Assembly (NCBI GenBank): GCA_024699325.1
Contig: JAILPS010000038.1
Span: forward strand, 1 to 64,000
Direction: 5' to 3'
Origin: Lachnospiraceae bacterium
GTDB taxonomy: Bacteria; Bacillota; Clostridia; Lachnospirales; Lachnospiraceae
DNA: 64,000 nucleotides
This document shows, one piece after another, positions 1 through 8,640 of this stretch. The stretch's first letter is position 1. Each line of letters opens with the position of its first letter. The notes under the pieces are model-generated. The model did not search any database. It was given only the letters and a program-made list of their open reading frames with translations, and was not told the origin of the DNA. The position numbers and the translations under genes are program-made.

Positions 1-227
1 TCGCAGGCGGGTTTCCTAAGTCTCTCAGGAAGGCGTGTAACGGCGTCCGCCTTAAGCTCCTCGTCCGATATAAGCCCGGCGTCTAACCTGTCCCAGTACT
101 TCCTGTCAAGCATTACCTCTGCCACAGTTTTTAAATCCTCATAATTGTCAACATAGCTTCCCACGATATCTCTCGCGTTGTAGTCCACCAAAACCTTACC
201 ACAGTCAAATACCAGATTCTTAATCAT
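1..227 (-). CDS. HAD-superfamily hydrolase, partial (3' end outside window)
   Basis: Only the first 75 codons are present; the gene runs off the left edge. The protein begins MIKNLVFDCGKVLVDYN, the first HAD motif (nucleophile Asp8, then CGKVL). The D-x-G-x-V-L form, with Gly where many HAD phosphatases have the second Asp, is typical of the YihX/haloacid-dehalogenase-like subgroup, so a small-molecule phosphatase or dehalogenase-type hydrolase is likely. The start is the ATG at 225-227, preceded by GGAGA. It is divergent from the NAD operon, and its promoter must lie in 228-303, where I see no clear hexamers. The substrate cannot be inferred. Confidence 0.75.
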   Translation of the reverse strand, partial: MIKNLVFDCGKVLVDYNARDIVGSYVDNYEDLKTVAEVMLDRKYWDRLDAGLISDEELKADAVTRLPERLRKPAC

Positions 228-303
228 ATATTCTCCAATCTATAAGTGTAATAGCCCTATAATATGCCCTCGGAGACATTTTTGCAATATTTTTAAAAAA
301 TGC

Positions 304-332
304 TTGACATATATGGTCACAGTGACTATAAT
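304..332 (+). promoter_or_regulatory. Consensus promoter of the NAD salvage operon
   Basis: TTGACA at 304-309 and TATAAT at 327-332 with a 17-bp spacer, a perfect sigma-A-type match. It lies 47 bases before the nrtR start. The spacer is filled by a palindrome (see operator), so this strong promoter is expected to be repressible. Confidence 0.9.
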
Positions 333-365
333 AACCGTAATTTCAAATAGTCACACAGACCATAT
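311..365. promoter_or_regulatory. Candidate NrtR operator: two inverted 19-bp elements
   Basis: ATATGGTCACAGTGACTAT (311-329) and ATAGTCACACAGACCATAT (347-365) are inverted copies of each other, identical at 16 of 19 positions. The first contains the near-perfect palindrome GTCACAGTGAC (316-326), which fills the promoter spacer; the second lies between the -10 box and the start codon. Autoregulation by the adjacent NrtR is inferred from position. NrtR-family repressors are known to bind palindromes at NAD genes and to release them on binding ADP-ribose. Confidence 0.75.
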
Positions 366-378
366 GAGAGGTGAACAC

Positions 379-1125
379 ATGAACACAAACATTACTGACA
401 AGGACAGAGAGTTTTTGAAAACCTACGATGTCTCGCAGTACGACAGGCCGTCGGTGACGGTGGACATTCTTATATTTACCGTGGACATCAAGCATGGGCT
501 TAAGCTGCTTCTCATCAAGAGGAAGCATCCGCCGTTTCAGGGATGTCAGGCGGTGCCGGGAGGCTTCGTAAACATGGACGAGTCGCTGGACGAGGCGGCT
601 GCGAGGGAGTTAGCTGAGGAGACTGGCATCAGAGGCCTGCATATGGAGCAGCTCTACACATTTGGCTCGGTTAACAGAGACCCCAGAACCAGAGTTATCT
701 CGGTCACATATTTTGCCCTGGTGCCCTCGGATAAGCTAAACCTGGTGGCTGCGGATGACGCGGCGGAGGCCGGCTGGTTTGACGTGGCGCTTGACGGCGA
801 GGAGCTTAAGTTTACGCAGGATGTGGAGCTTGCATTCGACCACGAGGAGATTATCCGCCTGGCAATCGAGAGACTTCAGGGTAAGCTCAGCTACACGGAC
901 ATCGCCCTAAACCTTGTGAAGGACAAGAGGCGTTTTTCCATCTACGAGCTTCAGAAGATCAATGAGGCTATTCTTAATAAGGAGCTTGACCCTGCAAACT
1001 TCAGGCGCTCCTTCATCATGAACTATGTGAACAAGGGTCTTGCAAGGGACACCGGGGAGCCCTGCAGGGAGTACTCGGCGAGAGCCAGCAAGTATTACAG
1101 CATAACAAGCCCCGATGAGGCTTAA
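379..1125 (+). CDS. nrtR: NrtR, Nudix-type repressor of NAD metabolism
   Basis: A 248-residue protein with an N-terminal Nudix domain (about 22-160) and a C-terminal winged helix (about 170-245) containing the NrtR-like RRFSIYELQ...DPANFRRSF stretch. Family members bind ADP-ribose and repress NAD synthesis or salvage genes. It is the first gene of the nrtR-pncA-pncB-nadD-nadE operon, which fits the family's usual context. The Nudix box at 62-84 (G-x5-E-x7-REL-x-EE-x-GI) is fully intact, so residual ADP-ribose hydrolysis is possible, unlike the many NrtR proteins with a decayed box. The start is the ATG at 379 with AGAGGTGA upstream; the in-frame TTG at 304 is the -35 box itself and cannot be the start. 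Confidence 0.92.
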   Translation: MNTNITDKDREFLKTYDVSQYDRPSVTVDILIFTVDIKHGLKLLLIKRKHPPFQGCQAVPGGFVNMDESLDEAAARELAEETGIRGLHMEQLYTFGSVNRDPRTRVISVTYFALVPSDKLNLVAADDAAEAGWFDVALDGEELKFTQDVELAFDHEEIIRLAIERLQGKLSYTDIALNLVKDKRRFSIYELQKINEAILNKELDPANFRRSFIMNYVNKGLARDTGEPCREYSARASKYYSITSPDEA

Positions 1126-1145
1126 TCAAACTACAGGAGGTGTAT

Positions 1146-1676
1146 ATGAGCGTTAAATATTTAGTAGTTGTGGATATGCAGAAGGATTTCGTAACGGGAA
1201 GCTTAGGTTCAGCTGATGCACAGAGCATGCTTCCAAAGCTTGTGGAATATGTGAAGAATTTTGACGGAGAGGTCATATTTACATACGACACACACCATGA
1301 AAACTACATGGACACACAGGAGGGAAGCAAGCTTCCTGTCAAGCACTGCATCAAGGGAACGCAGGGCTGGGAGCTGTGCGAGGAGCTTGATGAGCTCAAG
1401 AGGGAGTTCGGAGCCAAAACATTTGAAAAGCCCACATTTCCATCCAAGGACCTGGCCATGTATCTGGCAGAGGTCAACGAGCGCACTCCAATCGAATCCA
1501 TCACATTTACAGGCGTGTGCACGGACATCTGCGTCATCTCTAACGCGCTGACAGTGAAGGCGTTTCTGCCTGAGACACCGCTCTTTATTGTGGAGGAACT
1601 GACCGAGGCCACATCTAAGGAAATGAAGGCCATGACACTTGGCGTAGCGAAGAGCTGCCAGATTGATATAATATAG
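1146..1676 (+). CDS. pncA: Nicotinamidase
   Basis: A 176-residue isochorismatase-fold amidase that converts nicotinamide to nicotinate, the first salvage step. The catalytic triad is visible: Asp10 (VVVDMQKDF), Lys95 (FEKPTF) and Cys125 (TGVCTDICV). Asp48, His50 and His67 match the metal ligands of PncA. GGAGG lies just before the ATG at 1146; the in-frame GTG at 1140 is part of that ribosome site and is rejected. It starts 20 bases after nrtR and is followed 9 bases later by pncB, so the nicotinate it makes has its consumer next door. Confidence 0.95.
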   Translation: MSVKYLVVVDMQKDFVTGSLGSADAQSMLPKLVEYVKNFDGEVIFTYDTHHENYMDTQEGSKLPVKHCIKGTQGWELCEELDELKREFGAKTFEKPTFPSKDLAMYLAEVNERTPIESITFTGVCTDICVISNALTVKAFLPETPLFIVEELTEATSKEMKAMTLGVAKSCQIDII

Positions 1677-1685
1677 GAGGCTATT

Positions 1686-2897
1686 ATGGAAGCGATTATC
1701 AAGAGTTTATTAGAGACAGACATGTACAAATTCTCAATGGGACAGGCGATTTATCACCAGTTCAGCGATTACAAGACCACATGGAGCTTTAAATGCAGAA
1801 ACACAGACGTTCACTTCACACCTGCCATGGTTGAGGAGATCAGAACGCAGATACAGGACTATTGCTCTCTCAAATTCACGGAGGAGGAGCTTGAATATCT
1901 CGAGAACATCAAGTGGATCAAGGGCTCATATGTGGATTTCCTGAGACTGTGGCACGCAAGATACGAGGACTTCACCATCTCAACGGACGCTCCCTGCGGT
2001 CTGGCTATCGAGACCAGGGGCACATGGCTTAACACAAGCATGTACGAGATTCCTACCCTTGCCATCGTCAACGAAGTGTACTTCAGAATGCAATATAACT
2101 ACGACGAGCTTATGAGCTCCTTCAGGCGCAGACTTGACGCGAAGGTGCAGGCTCTAGTTAGCGGCACAAGCGACGTCGGCGTATTCTCAGAGTTCGGCTT
2201 AAGACGCCGTCTCTCAGGCGAGGCCCAGGACTTAGCGGTCAAGGTGTTATGCGATAACAACAAGAACTACCACGCATCCAGATGCGTCGGCACATCCAAT
2301 GTTTATCTTGCCAAGAAGTACGGCGTGACTCCTGTTGGAACCATGGCTCACGAGTGGATCATGTGCGTTGGACAGGGCAATCACAAGCACAACCCTGCAT
2401 ACTCTAACTGGTATGCGCTCGACGCGTGGGTTAAGGAGTACGGCATCTTAAACGGTACCGCCCTCACAGACGCCATCACAACGGACTGCTTCCTAAGAGA
2501 CTTCCAGCTCACATTTGCCACACTGTTTAGCGGTGTGAGACACGACAGCGGAGACCCATATGCATGGGGCGATAAGATGATCGAGCACTACAAGAGCTTG
2601 GGAATCGACCCTAAGAGCAAGACTCTTCTCTTCTCTGACAGCTTAGATTTTGACAGAGCTGCCAAGCTAAATGCTTACTTTAAGGACAAGGTGAAGGTTG
2701 CCTTCGGCATCGGAACCTACCTGTCAAACGACACAGACGTTCCAGCCTTGAACATCGTCATGAAGACCACAGCCTGCAACGGCATGGATGTGGCTAAGAT
2801 CTCTGACGACGCCGGCAAGGGCATGTGTAAAAATGCTGACTACGTTCACTATTTAAAGCGCTGCATCGCATGGCGCATGAATAACCAGACCAATTAG
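1686..2897 (+). CDS. pncB: Nicotinate phosphoribosyltransferase
   Basis: A 403-residue enzyme that joins nicotinate to PRPP to give nicotinate mononucleotide. The N-terminus (LLETDMYKFSMGQA) and the central TNVYLAKKYGVTPVGTMAHEW region are diagnostic of the PncB-type enzyme, and the length fits the roughly 400-residue form. The conserved histidine of this enzyme class lies in the VRHDSGDP segment. AGGAGG lies 6 bases before the ATG. It sits between pncA and nadD. The codon usage matches its neighbours, with no sign of transfer. Confidence 0.95.
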   Translation: MEAIIKSLLETDMYKFSMGQAIYHQFSDYKTTWSFKCRNTDVHFTPAMVEEIRTQIQDYCSLKFTEEELEYLENIKWIKGSYVDFLRLWHARYEDFTISTDAPCGLAIETRGTWLNTSMYEIPTLAIVNEVYFRMQYNYDELMSSFRRRLDAKVQALVSGTSDVGVFSEFGLRRRLSGEAQDLAVKVLCDNNKNYHASRCVGTSNVYLAKKYGVTPVGTMAHEWIMCVGQGNHKHNPAYSNWYALDAWVKEYGILNGTALTDAITTDCFLRDFQLTFATLFSGVRHDSGDPYAWGDKMIEHYKSLGIDPKSKTLLFSDSLDFDRAAKLNAYFKDKVKVAFGIGTYLSNDTDVPALNIVMKTTACNGMDVAKISDDAGKGMCKNADYVHYLKRCIAWRMNNQTN

Positions 2898-2904
2898 GAT
2901 TGAT

Positions 2905-3522
2905 ATGCAGACAATAGTTTTGATATTTGGGACCTTCAATCCCATAACCAACGCGCACATACAGATGGGGATTGTGGCTAAGCGCCACCTCCCCGATGCG
3001 CTTATTATCTACATCCCCTCCAAAAACTATTTCCTTAGAAGCTGGAAGGGCATGAAAAACACTGCTATAATGGACGGTGACAACAGGGCCGCTCTCATGA
3101 GACAGGCTCTTGCCCCCTACGGTTTTCTGGTGGATGACTTAGAGATCACCACGCCAATCAGCGGCAAAACCTACGACACCATAGCCGTGATGAAGGAGAA
3201 GTACCAGACGGATGACATCTACATTCTCATGGGAACCGACAAGGTCGCAGAGCTTGAGAGGTGGTATCGGGGCGAAGAGCTGATAGCACAGAACAGGTTT
3301 CTGATAATCTGCCGCGACGGCCAGGCTCTTGACACTTCAGTCACCGCCACGGTAACTAAGTACAGCGGGAATTTCACTCCTCTTGACAACAGCGACTACT
3401 CTTCTGTCAGCTCAACGGCTGTCAGACGCGCATACATTGAGGGCCGCTTAGAGGACGTCAGGGATTACATTCCCGACAATGTTTACACATATCTTGACAC
3501 TCACAAGGAGGTTTACAGCTGA
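2905..3522 (+). CDS. nadD: Nicotinate-nucleotide adenylyltransferase
   Basis: A 205-residue nucleotidyltransferase that adenylates NaMN to NaAD. It has the family's N-terminal GTFNPITNAHI signature (a variant of G-x-F-[DN]-P-x-x-x-x-H) and the C-terminal SSVSSTAVRRAY motif (the ISST-x-[IV]-R type). The gene begins 7 bases after pncB with a weak ribosome site formed by the pncB stop region, so it is probably translationally coupled. It shares one base with nadE (TGATG), suggesting coupled synthesis of the last two enzymes of the pathway. Confidence 0.92.
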   Translation: MQTIVLIFGTFNPITNAHIQMGIVAKRHLPDALIIYIPSKNYFLRSWKGMKNTAIMDGDNRAALMRQALAPYGFLVDDLEITTPISGKTYDTIAVMKEKYQTDDIYILMGTDKVAELERWYRGEELIAQNRFLIICRDGQALDTSVTATVTKYSGNFTPLDNSDYSSVSSTAVRRAYIEGRLEDVRDYIPDNVYTYLDTHKEVYS

Positions 3523-5405
3523 TGGATTACGGTTTTAGAAGAATATCATGCGCCACATTTGACATAAAAATAGGCGACGTGAAGACAAACACCGAGCATA
3601 TTCTTGAGCTTATAGATACCGAGCAGGCGAAGGACACTGACGTTTTAGTGTTCCCGGAGCTGTGCTTAACAGGCTACACCTGCGCCGACATGTTCCTTAG
3701 AAGGGAGCTTACAGCTGCCGCTGAGGCGGGGCTTTGCGACATAACTGATGAGACGTCCGGAAGCGACATGATCGTCGTTGTGGGTCTTCCCATAAGAAGC
3801 GAGGGTAAGCTGTTTAACTGCGCTGCCATCATCTGCGACGGCAAAATACTTGCAGTGGTTCCCAAAACCTACCTGCCAAACTACAACGAATTCTACGAGA
3901 AGCGCTGGTTTGCGTCCGCAAACGACGCCGCCTGCGACCGTGTTTACATCTGCGGTCAGGAGGTTTTGTTTGGCAACGACATCCTAATAGAAACCTCTGA
4001 CGGATTAAAGCTCGGCTGTGAGATCTGCGAGGATCTGTGGGTGACCACACCTCCAAGTGACAGGTTGGCCGCTGCGGGTGCCAACCTAATCGTCAACCCC
4101 TCAGCTTCAAACGACATCGTTTCCAAGCGCGAGTACCGCTTAAAGCTCGTGTCCATGCAGTCCGCATCCTGCAATGTGGCCTATGCCTACGCCTCTGCGG
4201 GCAGCGGCGAGAGCACAACGGATGTGATCTACAGCGGCCACCAGATAATCGCAGAGTGCGGAAGCGTGAAGGCTCAGAACTATTCATACTATCTGAATGA
4301 GCCCATGGTTACCTCCGCCCTCATAGATATAGAGAAGATTGACAACGACCAGGTGAGACTTAACAGCTATAAGCCTGAGTTCATACAGGGCGTGAGAAGC
4401 GTGCGCGTAGACAGAAGCGCCTTGGAGGACGTTCTTCCAGCCTCTGTAAATGCTTACCCCTTCGTGCCGTCTGACGTGGTCAGAAGAAAGGAGCGCTGCG
4501 AGGAGATACTCTCCCTCCAGGCTGCAGGCCTTGCCACAAGACTCAGAAAAACAGGCATGAAGAAGGCCGTGATTGGAATATCAGGAGGACTTGATTCCAC
4601 TCTCGCGCTTCTCGTGACAGCCGAGGCATTTGACATGGTGGGCTATCCACACAGCGACATAATCGCCATCACCATGCCGGGTTTTGGAACAACCCGCCAG
4701 ACTAAGACAAGCGCTGACCACCTGATGGAGCTTATCGGCGCTGACGCCAGAACCATCGACATAACCGCGGCATGCCGCCAGCACATGGCCGATATCGGCC
4801 AGCCCGAGGACTGCTACGATGTCACCTATGAAAACATCCAGGCCAGGGAGAGAACCCAGATTCTCATGGATGTGGCCAACAAAAACGGCGGCTTAGTCAT
4901 CGGAACCGGCGACCTCTCAGAGCTCGCCCTCGGATGGTGCACCTACAACGGCGACCACATGTCCATGTACGCGGTCAATGTTTCCATCCCCAAGACTCTG
5001 GTCAGATTCATCATCGAGACATATGCATACGAGAAGGCATCCCCTGCCATGCGCGACGTCCTGATAGGCGTGTGCAACACGATTATAAGCCCGGAGCTTC
5101 TGCCTCCTGATGAGAACGGAAACATCAAACAGTCCACCGAGGACACCATCGGCAAGTACGATTTGCACGACTTCTTCCTGTATAATTATGTGAGAAATGG
5201 TTTTCCAAAAGATAAACTTAGGGCACTCGCCTACACAGCTTTTCCACAAATTTGTCACAAACAGGTTGACGATACGTTAAAAACGTTTATGATTAGATTC
5301 AGAACTAATCAATTTAAACGCAACTGCATTCCTGACGGCCCGAAGGTCGGAAGTGTCGCCCTATCTCCTAGAGGCGACTGGAGGATGCCTTCTGATTATT
5401 CATGA
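3522..5405 (+). CDS. nadE: Glutamine-dependent NAD synthetase
   Basis: A 627-residue two-domain enzyme that amidates NaAD to NAD using glutamine. The N-terminal nitrilase-type glutaminase (about 1-280) shows its catalytic triad: Glu46 (VFPELCLTGY), Lys116 (VPKTYLPNY) and Cys170 (EICEDLW). The C-terminal synthetase (about 320-600) carries the PP-loop GISGGLDSTLAL near residue 352. The fused glutaminase allows glutamine instead of free ammonia. It completes the route nicotinamide - nicotinate - NaMN - NaAD - NAD within one operon. The start overlaps nadD by one base; AAGGAGG lies inside the end of nadD. Confidence 0.95.
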   Translation: MDYGFRRISCATFDIKIGDVKTNTEHILELIDTEQAKDTDVLVFPELCLTGYTCADMFLRRELTAAAEAGLCDITDETSGSDMIVVVGLPIRSEGKLFNCAAIICDGKILAVVPKTYLPNYNEFYEKRWFASANDAACDRVYICGQEVLFGNDILIETSDGLKLGCEICEDLWVTTPPSDRLAAAGANLIVNPSASNDIVSKREYRLKLVSMQSASCNVAYAYASAGSGESTTDVIYSGHQIIAECGSVKAQNYSYYLNEPMVTSALIDIEKIDNDQVRLNSYKPEFIQGVRSVRVDRSALEDVLPASVNAYPFVPSDVVRRKERCEEILSLQAAGLATRLRKTGMKKAVIGISGGLDSTLALLVTAEAFDMVGYPHSDIIAITMPGFGTTRQTKTSADHLMELIGADARTIDITAACRQHMADIGQPEDCYDVTYENIQARERTQILMDVANKNGGLVIGTGDLSELALGWCTYNGDHMSMYAVNVSIPKTLVRFIIETYAYEKASPAMRDVLIGVCNTIISPELLPPDENGNIKQSTEDTIGKYDLHDFFLYNYVRNGFPKDKLRALAYTAFPQICHKQVDDTLKTFMIRFRTNQFKRNCIPDGPKVGSVALSPRGDWRMPSDYS

Positions 5406-5433
5406 GGGGGCTATGCAGATTAGGAGGAATACA

Positions 5434-8400
5434 ATGGATTACAGTTTTTTCCAAAAACTTAAATGTAACAACTCAATGACTAATAATAAGAGATGGCTGC
5501 CGATTATGTTGTCGGCAGTCATTGCCATGTCCGGATTACCTGTGACTGGCGCTTCATTTAATTCATTTGCGCAGGATGTGAGCACCGTAGAGACCACCGA
5601 CGCCGCCGAGGAGACAGACTCCTCCCCGTCCATATCCATAAACCTGGACTCCTTAGATGAGGGTTTCACCTCCGTTCTCTACAACAACACAAACGGTCTT
5701 CCCACCTCTGAGGCCAACGCCATCGCCACAACGAGCGAGGGCTTCATATGGATAGGCTGCTACAGCGGTCTCGTGCGCTACGACGGTGTGAATTTTGAGC
5801 TTTTAGACTACACCAACGGCATCACAAGCGTCACTGAGCTGTTTGTGGATTCGACTGACAGGCTCTGGATTGGAACCAACGACAGCGGCGCCGCGTACAT
5901 GAAGAACGGCAAATTCACACATTTTACGAAGCGTGACGGTCTGGCTTCCCTCTCCATCAGAAGCATCATAGAGACCGACAATGGCTTAATATATCTTGGA
6001 ACCACCAACGGTGTGGCATATATTGACTCCAACAACAACGTCAAAACCATAGATGACAAGAGACTTAACATGTCCTATGTCAGGGAGCTTAAGTTGGGCT
6101 GCGACGGAGTCATCTACGGAGTCACTCAGGACTCAACGGTCTTCACCATCGAGGATAATGTGGTCACTGGCTTCTACACAAGCGACAAGCTGGGCGTCGA
6201 CTCATCAAGAGCCATTCTTCCGGACCCCGACCACGCAGGATATATCTACATAGCTGACGGCGATACATATATCTCCTACGGAAAACTTAACGACGACGGT
6301 CTGTTTATCATAAATAAGTACGATTCGGCTGTCTGCAGCTTCATCAACGAGCTGAGCATGGTTGACGGCAAGGTCTGGATCTGTGGCGACAACGGAGTAG
6401 GCTTCATAAAAGACGGCGAGATAAATATGATATATAACCTCCCGTTAAGCTCCTCCATTGAGAAAATGATTCTCGACTACCAGGGCAATCCCTGGTTCGT
6501 ATCCTCACAGCAGGGTGTCATGAAGCTGGTTCCCGACCGTTTCACAAGCATTTATGATATATACTGTTTAGATGAGAGCGTGGCCTACACCACCTGCATG
6601 TACAACGGCATGCTGTTTGTGGGCACCAAAAACAACGGTCTGTACATTCTTCAGGACGGCTATCAGATAGAAAACATGCCCATCAAGGAGTCCTACAGCG
6701 CATCAGGCCTGGAGCTGGCAGACTATGACCTGTATGAGCTCCTTAGAACTTCGAGAGTGCGCTCCATCCTTCGGGACAGCAAAAACCGTCTGTGGTTTGC
6801 CACTCAGGGAAATGCTGGTCTCGTCAGGTTCGAGCGGAGTAATATTTTAAGATTTACTGTAGATGACGGCATGCCTTCAGACAAAGTCAGAACCATTATT
6901 GAGCTCAGCGATGGCTCATATCTGGCTGTGTGCACAGGCGGACTGGTTAAGATAGACAACCACGACAGGATTACCACCATATACAACGAATACTACGGCA
7001 TCAAAAACACAGAATTTTTGACCGCTGCAGAGGCTGAGGACGGCACTATCCTGGCAGGAACCGACGGCGGAGGCATCTACGTAATCAAGGGCGCCGCCGT
7101 GCGAAACATTGGCATAAACGACGGTCTCCCCTCAGAGGTAATCCTTCGCATCAAGAAGGACCACAAGCGAAATATTTACTGGATAATCACCAGCAACGCC
7201 ATAGCATACATGGACGAGAACTACAATATCATCAAAATCGAACAGTTCCCGTACACCAACAACTATGATCTATTCCAGAATTCTTCTGACCAGATGTGGA
7301 TACTAAGCAGCAACGGCGTCTATATCGTGGACACAGAGGATATGCTGGCAAATGGCGTGATAAACCCTGTGTTCTACGGAACCAACAACGGTCTGCACTG
7401 CATTTCCACCGCCAACTCCTTCAGCGACCTGACGGAAAACGGCGATTTATATATTGCAGGAACCACGGGCGTCTCCAAGGTTAATATTGAGGAGAGTTTT
7501 GAAAATGTTTCCCAGCTTAAGGCGGCCGTCCCGTATGTGAAGGCCGACGGAGAGGTAATATATCCTAGCGAGGATGGAACATTCAGAATCCCCGGAGGCA
7601 CCAAGAAGCTGACGATTTACCCCTATGTCTACACCTACTCTCTTATCAATCCAACCGTTTCATACAGTCTGGAGGGCTTTGATAAGGATAAGACTGTTGT
7701 AAGAAGAGACCAGCTAACCTCCCTGGATTACACGAACCTGGAGGGCAAAACCTACTACTTTAACATGGACGTGTATGACACACTCAGCGAAAGCGATCTT
7801 AACATTAGTGTGTGCATAGTCAAGGAAAAGGTATTCTTCGAGACATTTAGCTTCAACATTGCCGTTTTAGTGCTGTCACTCTTCCTGATGCTGGTTGTGA
7901 CATACCTGATATACAAGAGAAGAACCGCCAAGCTCATCAAGAAAAACGAGGAGGATAAGGCGTTAATCAGAGGTATCGTCGAGGCGTTTGCGAAGGTTGT
8001 CGATATGAAGGACAAATACACCAAGGGTCACTCAAGCCGCGTGGCAGTATTCACTTCCATACTAGCCGAGGAGCTGGGGTATGACGAGGAAACTGTCTGG
8101 AAATTCTACAACATCGCCCTTATGCACGATATCGGCAAGATAGGCGTGTCAGACGAAGTGTTAAATAAGCCCGGCAAGCTAACCCCCGAGGAGTACGAGG
8201 AAATCAAGTCCCACACTACTCAGGGATACGAGATTCTCAAAAATATTACCATCATGCCGGAGCTTGCGATAGGTGCTGAGTGCCACCACGAGAGGCCGGA
8301 CGGCAAGGGTTATCCGAGGGGACTGAAGGGCGAGGAGATACCAAGAGTAGCTCAGATTATCGCCGTGGCGGACACATTTGACGCCATGTATTCCGACAGG

Positions 8401-8589
8401 CCATACAGAAAGCGCATGAACTATGAGAAGGCCGTGTCCATCATAAGAGAGGCCCGCGGCACACAGTTAACCGCCGACGTGGTTGACGCATTCCTAAAAC
8501 TTGCAGAGCGCGGACGCTTCCGCGACCCCAACGACAAGGGAGGCGGCACAACCGAGGAAATCACAAACATTAGAAATGGCAAGAATTAA
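5434..8589 (+). CDS. Membrane beta-propeller sensor with HD-GYP domain
   Basis: A 1051-residue protein: N-terminal hydrophobic segment (about 18-40), a long repeat region (about 60-700) with W/I-G-T-x-x-G-type blades like the Reg_prop propellers of sensor proteins, a Y_Y_Y-like beta domain (about 720-800), a membrane helix (about 805-828) and a cytoplasmic HD-GYP domain (about 840-1030). The HD-GYP motifs are complete: His in YTKGHSSRV, MHDIGKIG near 896, HHERPDGKGYP and the D in VADTFDAM. This predicts a cyclic-di-GMP phosphodiesterase governed by an extracellular ligand. The start is the ATG at 5434 with TAGGAGGAA; an upstream GTG at 5353 lies inside nadE and is rejected. It follows nadE by 28 bases with no terminator between, so it may share the NAD transcript. 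The ligand is unknown. Confidence 0.9.
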   Translation: MDYSFFQKLKCNNSMTNNKRWLPIMLSAVIAMSGLPVTGASFNSFAQDVSTVETTDAAEETDSSPSISINLDSLDEGFTSVLYNNTNGLPTSEANAIATTSEGFIWIGCYSGLVRYDGVNFELLDYTNGITSVTELFVDSTDRLWIGTNDSGAAYMKNGKFTHFTKRDGLASLSIRSIIETDNGLIYLGTTNGVAYIDSNNNVKTIDDKRLNMSYVRELKLGCDGVIYGVTQDSTVFTIEDNVVTGFYTSDKLGVDSSRAILPDPDHAGYIYIADGDTYISYGKLNDDGLFIINKYDSAVCSFINELSMVDGKVWICGDNGVGFIKDGEINMIYNLPLSSSIEKMILDYQGNPWFVSSQQGVMKLVPDRFTSIYDIYCLDESVAYTTCMYNGMLFVGTKNNGLYILQDGYQIENMPIKESYSASGLELADYDLYELLRTSRVRSILRDSKNRLWFATQGNAGLVRFERSNILRFTVDDGMPSDKVRTIIELSDGSYLAVCTGGLVKIDNHDRITTIYNEYYGIKNTEFLTAAEAEDGTILAGTDGGGIYVIKGAAVRNIGINDGLPSEVILRIKKDHKRNIYWIITSNAIAYMDENYNIIKIEQFPYTNNYDLFQNSSDQMWILSSNGVYIVDTEDMLANGVINPVFYGTNNGLHCISTANSFSDLTENGDLYIAGTTGVSKVNIEESFENVSQLKAAVPYVKADGEVIYPSEDGTFRIPGGTKKLTIYPYVYTYSLINPTVSYSLEGFDKDKTVVRRDQLTSLDYTNLEGKTYYFNMDVYDTLSESDLNISVCIVKEKVFFETFSFNIAVLVLSLFLMLVVTYLIYKRRTAKLIKKNEEDKALIRGIVEAFAKVVDMKDKYTKGHSSRVAVFTSILAEELGYDEETVWKFYNIALMHDIGKIGVSDEVLNKPGKLTPEEYEEIKSHTTQGYEILKNITIMPELAIGAECHHERPDGKGYPRGLKGEEIPRVAQIIAVADTFDAMYSDRPYRKRMNYEKAVSIIREARGTQLTADVVDAFLKLAERGRFRDPNDKGGGTTEEITNIRNGKN

Positions 8590-8600
8590 ACACGAATCAA

Positions 8601-8633
8601 AAACCTCCGGCTGCATATCGCAGTCGGAGGTTT
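8601..8633. terminator. Bidirectional terminator between HD-GYP gene and pilin-like gene
   Basis: A 14-bp stem (8601-8614 with 8620-8633, one G-U pair) around a 5-base loop. The outer AAA/TTT tracts give short U-runs in both directions, ending both converging transcripts. Confidence 0.85.
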
Positions 8634-8640
8634 ATTGTCA

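Noticed and set aside
304-378. In-frame TTG extension of nrtR adding 25 residues
   Set aside because: The TTG is the first triplet of the -35 box and the extension covers the promoter and operator; AGAGGTGA sits before the ATG at 379.
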